In this document: in pieces, positions 61,319 through 64,000 of the stretch | Numbering within the stretch: position 1 is the first letter of the stretch | Layout of the letters: each line of letters begins with the position of its first letter | NCBI RefSeq assembly: GCF_900114475.1 | Contig: NZ_FOTE01000010.1 | Span: forward strand, 124,001 to 188,000 | From: Paenibacillus sp. 1_12 | GTDB lineage: Bacteria; Bacillota; Bacilli; Paenibacillales; NBRC-103111 | Length of the DNA: 64,000 nt | Reading direction: 5' to 3' | Notes under the pieces: model-generated | Database searches by the model: none | What the model was told of the DNA's origin: nothing | Seen by the model: only the letters and a program-made list of their open reading frames with translations | Made by a program: the position numbers and the translations under genes

Positions 61319-62542
61319 TTATAAAGCGTAACCCGACATTGCTAGCTTATCTTGTTTGGTCAGCACATTCCCGGTCGGTTGTAGCTCACCGATCACTCGT
61401 CCTTCTTGGTCATCTCCCCTTTCAACAAATTCGAACAACCGATTTAACTTTACCTCGCCTCCCTCCATACCGATGATTTCACTGATCTCGGTCACTCTGC
61501 GCGAACGGTCCCGAAGCCGATGGAGGTGAATCATGATATCAATAGCTGAGCAAATTTGTTTGCGAACAACCTCAACCGGCAGTGCTGCGCCGCTCAACAC
61601 CATCGTTTCTAGTCGGCTCAGCATATCCGTACTTGAATTAGCATGGCCAGTGGAGAGTGACCCATCATGCCCGGTGTTCATGGCTGATAGCATATCTAAC
61701 GCCTCTGCGCCGCGCACTTCACCGACAATAATTCGATTCGGTCTCATCCGCAACGAGGAACGGATCAAGTCACGGATCGTGATCTCGCCTTTACCTTCCG
61801 TATTGGCATTTCGAGTCTCCATGCGCACCAGATTTGGTACCGTTCTGATTTGCAGCTCGGCTGAATCCTCAATAGTAATAATCCTTTCATCCTCGGGAAT
61901 ATATTGCGACAAAGCATTCAGAAAGGTTGTTTTTCCAGAGCCTGTACCGCCTCCAATGAACAGATTATATTTGGCCTTCACCAAATTTGTCAGAAAATCA
62001 GCAGCTTCTTGGGTCAATGCCCCCTTAGCTATTAAATTGTCCAGCGTCAATGGGGATTCCGGGAATTTACGAATCGTCATGGCAGGTCCCTCAAGTGCAA
62101 TAGGTGAAAGGACAACATTCACACGGGAGCCGTCCAGCAGCCTTGCGTCTACTATCGGATTAGCCTCATTGACCGCACGGTTCACCTTGGCAACAATCGC
62201 CTGGATAACATCCTCCAGCTTCTCCTTGCTTTCGAATTTCACTTCCGTTAATCGGACACGACCCTCCTGCTCGATAAAAATTTGATCATGACGATTTATC
62301 ATAATTTCAGTGACCGCCGGGTTATCAACTAAGGGCTGCAGAACATCTAAACCTCGAAAGGAGTTAAACAGTCTCAGTACGAGAGCATGCTTTTGCCCTG
62401 CGGTCTGATAGCGGTCAAAGGATCGTGCGAATACCTCCTGCTCCACCATATCCATCAGCTGCTGGTCTGTGACGGAGAAAGATAAATCGAGTTTCTCTTT
62501 GATTGCTTGCTTTAACCCAGTAAAATCTTCATCCGACAGCAT
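61319..62542 (-). CDS. tadA: TadA/CpaF-type pilus-assembly ATPase
   Basis: A 407-aa secretion ATPase that powers pilus extension. Motifs: AVTEIMINRHDQIFIE, Walker A GGGTGSGKTTFLN, the Asp box TIEDSAELQI, Walker B RPNRIIVGEVRGAEALDMLSAMNTGHDG and the His box STGHANS. It forms a hexameric ring on the cytoplasmic face with TadB and TadC. I chose the ATG beginning MLSDEDF, which has GGCGGAGG upstream and overlaps the TadZ gene by 14 bp; the earlier in-frame ATG lacks a signal. Confidence 0.95.
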   Translation of the reverse strand: MLSDEDFTGLKQAIKEKLDLSFSVTDQQLMDMVEQEVFARSFDRYQTAGQKHALVLRLFNSFRGLDVLQPLVDNPAVTEIMINRHDQIFIEQEGRVRLTEVKFESKEKLEDVIQAIVAKVNRAVNEANPIVDARLLDGSRVNVVLSPIALEGPAMTIRKFPESPLTLDNLIAKGALTQEAADFLTNLVKAKYNLFIGGGTGSGKTTFLNALSQYIPEDERIITIEDSAELQIRTVPNLVRMETRNANTEGKGEITIRDLIRSSLRMRPNRIIVGEVRGAEALDMLSAMNTGHDGSLSTGHANSSTDMLSRLETMVLSGAALPVEVVRKQICSAIDIMIHLHRLRDRSRRVTEISEIIGMEGGEVKLNRLFEFVERGDDQEGRVIGELQPTGNVLTKQDKLAMSGYAL

Positions 62543-63665
62543 ACGTATGCGCCTCCGCCTGGAATGGGGATAGTAATGAAAGCTTTGACAGCCCTTCACT
62601 GAAAACCCCTCTTACCTGCAAGATTTCAACACCTGCATATGATTTCCATTCCGGTATGTAAGGTAAATATCCTGAGATCGCAACAGGCAGAATTGAGCGT
62701 TCATTCAATAAATTTCCATTAAATTTATTCACAACTACATAAAGCTTACGTCCCCAATCCACCTCATAATCATCATGGCTTGAAAGCAGCTGATTCATTA
62801 ATGCTTGTGTCTTCTCCCAATGAACACGATCATCCAGCACTAACCATACAACCTGATCACTGATCCGAAGCGCAGCTTTAGTTCTGTGTTGAAGCGCTGA
62901 ATCTAAATCGAGAATGATATAATCATAAGCCCCCGTTGCAAGCACCGAACGTATCAATGATTGTGTATCCTTTTCCGAGATTTCCTCCATTTCTGCTGGC
63001 TCGCACACACCAGGAAAATAATCAAAACCCATAACCGGGTGCTGCCTCTTATAAAGCTCTACCTTTGCTGTCTGCAAGTGTTCACCGATTTTCCCATAAT
63101 ACAAAATGCGCGAGAAATTATTTTCTGTCTGCTTTAACCCGCTCTCAAGCCATGAGTAGGACGGCATCTGCTCCAGGTTCAAATAAAAAATACGTTTCCC
63201 CTGATAAACTAGCTCTCGCGCCAGATGAGCCGCAGTCACCGTTTTACCGCTGCCACCCACTGCGGAGTATACTGAAATAACCTCTGCTGAATGATCACCT
63301 CTTAGTCTTGGGCTCGTTGTATACTCATTAAAATGAGAAATAATGTGTGAAAAAAACTGATTCAGCGGCTGGTACTTGCACAAGACTGGATATTCCATCA
63401 CGTCGGCTGCCACAGAAGTATCGCTTAGAATGATCAAACAACCGTGCTGCTGCTGAAAAACTCTTTCCGGGAGCGGCATAAAGCTTTCATGCACAAGTAA
63501 AATATACGGTTCTTTGGACCGCTCAATATAATCAAAGCCTTGTTCTTTGTTTGAAAACGTCGTGAACATGAACTTTTCTGCATGCTCAGAGGTTCGAATA
63601 TAGGAAGAACACATATCAACGAAATAACGATCTTCCTCCAACAAAACAAGTCTCATTTTCACCAA
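62529..63665 (-). CDS. tadZ: TadZ/CpaE-like MinD-family ATPase
   Basis: A ~378-aa protein. The N-terminal ~130 residues form a receiver-like domain without the Asp cluster (LVLLEEDRYFVDMCSSYI), and the rest is a MinD/ParA-type ATPase with the deviant Walker A YSAVGGSGKTVTAA and the switch region DYIILDLDSAL. TadZ places the Tad machinery at a cell site. The start is uncertain: GGAGGAGGG is 9 nt from a TTG (used here) and 12 nt from a GTG, while the first ATG is farther (63656). It is the first conventional gene of the Tad operon. Confidence 0.87.
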   Translation of the reverse strand: MVKMRLVLLEEDRYFVDMCSSYIRTSEHAEKFMFTTFSNKEQGFDYIERSKEPYILLVHESFMPLPERVFQQQHGCLIILSDTSVAADVMEYPVLCKYQPLNQFFSHIISHFNEYTTSPRLRGDHSAEVISVYSAVGGSGKTVTAAHLARELVYQGKRIFYLNLEQMPSYSWLESGLKQTENNFSRILYYGKIGEHLQTAKVELYKRQHPVMGFDYFPGVCEPAEMEEISEKDTQSLIRSVLATGAYDYIILDLDSALQHRTKAALRISDQVVWLVLDDRVHWEKTQALMNQLLSSHDDYEVDWGRKLYVVVNKFNGNLLNERSILPVAISGYLPYIPEWKSYAGVEILQVRGVFSEGLSKLSLLSPFQAEAHTYAVG

Positions 63666-63751
63666 ACCGATGTAACCCTCCTCCGTTATTGTCATTCCAA
63701 TATGAACCGCGATTCATTTTTTACAAAGATTTCTTGTTGCAATTAGCGCTT

Positions 63752-63844
63752 CTACATCTCCCCCTTTACCTGCATGATTCCACTGGCAAAAAGAATGACC
63801 GCCACAATGGCCAGTACAATGGCAGCCTTTACGTTATTGTTAAT
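63752..63844 (-). CDS. Possible 30-aa single-helix membrane peptide with ATT start
   Basis: Directly after a strong terminator hairpin the minus strand shows AAAGGAGGAGCGCAC and then an open frame from ATT: NNNVKAAIVLAIVAVILFAS followed by GIMQVKGEM and a stop. The peptide would have one membrane helix and a short charged tail. No ATG, GTG or TTG exists in frame downstream of the ribosome-binding site, so initiation would need ATT (as known for infC). It lies about 85 bp ahead of TadZ and may be the first gene of the operon. It could also be non-coding. Confidence 0.4.
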   Translation of the reverse strand: MNNNVKAAIVLAIVAVILFASGIMQVKGEM

Positions 63845-63872
63845 GTGCGCTCCTCCTTTCCCTAATACGAAC

Positions 63873-63920
63873 GAAAAAAAAGCACCGCTAAACAAGAAAA
63901 TTTCTTGTTTAGCGGTGCTT
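63873..63920 (-). terminator. Perfect 20-bp terminator in the leader of the Tad operon
   Basis: Arms AAGCACCGCTAAACAAGAAA and its exact complement are separated by one base (usable loop AAATT); the minus strand continues with TTTTTTTC. It lies about 30 nt after the promoter and before the first Shine-Dalgarno sequence. Confidence 0.9.
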
Positions 63921-63947
63921 CCGCATTTGTTTTTCATATTTACGTTG

Positions 63948-63975
63948 ATTATAGCACAATAAATGGATTTTTCAA
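63948..63975 (-). promoter_or_regulatory. Sigma-A-like promoter for the Tad operon
   Basis: On the minus strand TTGAAA (63970-63975), a 16-bp spacer and TATAAT (63948-63953). The first transcribed bases lead straight into the terminator hairpin, suggesting attenuation. Confidence 0.75.
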
Positions 63976-64000
63976 CCATTATATTGTAAATTTCATCTGT

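Noticed and set aside
61533-62285. 250-aa plus-strand reading frame
   Set aside because: It lies fully antisense to the TadA ATPase, whose motifs are clear, and has Ser-rich composition typical of shadow frames and no ribosome-binding site.
63752-63979. 75-aa minus-strand reading frame through the Tad leader
   Set aside because: It would read through the promoter -10 box region and a perfect terminator hairpin, and no ribosome-binding site precedes its early starts. Only the last 30 codons are kept as a possible peptide.

Overview
The window looks like chromosome of an endospore-forming member of the Paenibacillaceae (Paenibacillus or a close relative). The evidence is gene content: two YesM/YesN two-component pairs, a large-lipoprotein sugar ABC importer of the LplA/LplB/LplC kind, CcpA-type cre sites, a Spo0E-like phosphatase, KapB, a bacilliredoxin of the YtxJ/BrxC type (bacillithiol users), and strong GGAGG ribosome-binding sites with many GTG/TTG starts. 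I see no rRNA, tRNA, CRISPR array, transposase or prophage.

Region 1 (1-13.7 kb, almost all minus strand): a cut-off hypothetical gene, a Cu/Zn superoxide dismutase lipoprotein, a methyltransferase, a Pmp3-like peptide, and then a long catabolic or uptake cluster. Read in the direction of transcription it is YesN regulator, YesM sensor, two sugar-type permeases, a solute-binding lipoprotein, a phytanoyl-CoA-dioxygenase-like enzyme, a short-chain dehydrogenase, a remnant of a LacI regulator, an FAD monooxygenase and an Fsr-like MFS exporter. Cre sites lie ahead of both the regulators and the permeases. The substrate cannot be read from the sequence.

Region 2 (13.7-24.4 kb): accessory and housekeeping genes. 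These are a GyrI-like protein, a WYL regulator behind a perfect 18-bp inverted repeat, two sugar-type oxidoreductases with a divergent AraC regulator, topoisomerase III, a P-loop kinase, a TIGR01777-type epimerase, an esterase and a bacilliredoxin.

Region 3 (24.4-35.5 kb): a five-gene MacB-like export operon (two ATPases, FtsX-like permease, lipoprotein adaptor, large secreted protein). One ATPase carries a C-terminal AbrB-like domain. It follows a second YesM/YesN pair, separated by a strong terminator.

Region 4 (35.5-52 kb): PurT, HxlR, Spo0E-like, an orphan OmpR regulator, an operon with a thioredoxin-like protein, KapB, a seven-helix histidine kinase, a NarL regulator and a TRIC-type channel, then three different ABC-F ATPases, an M42 peptidase and small proteins. 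A 350-bp gene-free stretch (50.03-50.39 kb) holds three copies of an unexplained palindromic repeat.

Region 5 (52-64 kb, minus strand): a complete Gram-positive Tad/Flp pilus operon (TadZ, TadA, TadB, TadC, Flp pilin, three TadE/G-like proteins, prepilin peptidase) that ends with an FHA protein and a PP2C phosphatase. It begins with a sigma-A-like promoter, an immediate perfect terminator hairpin, and a possible 30-residue membrane peptide with a non-standard start. This unit, with its built-in phospho-signalling pair and attenuator-like leader, and the AbrB-fused ABC exporter are the most unusual systems here.
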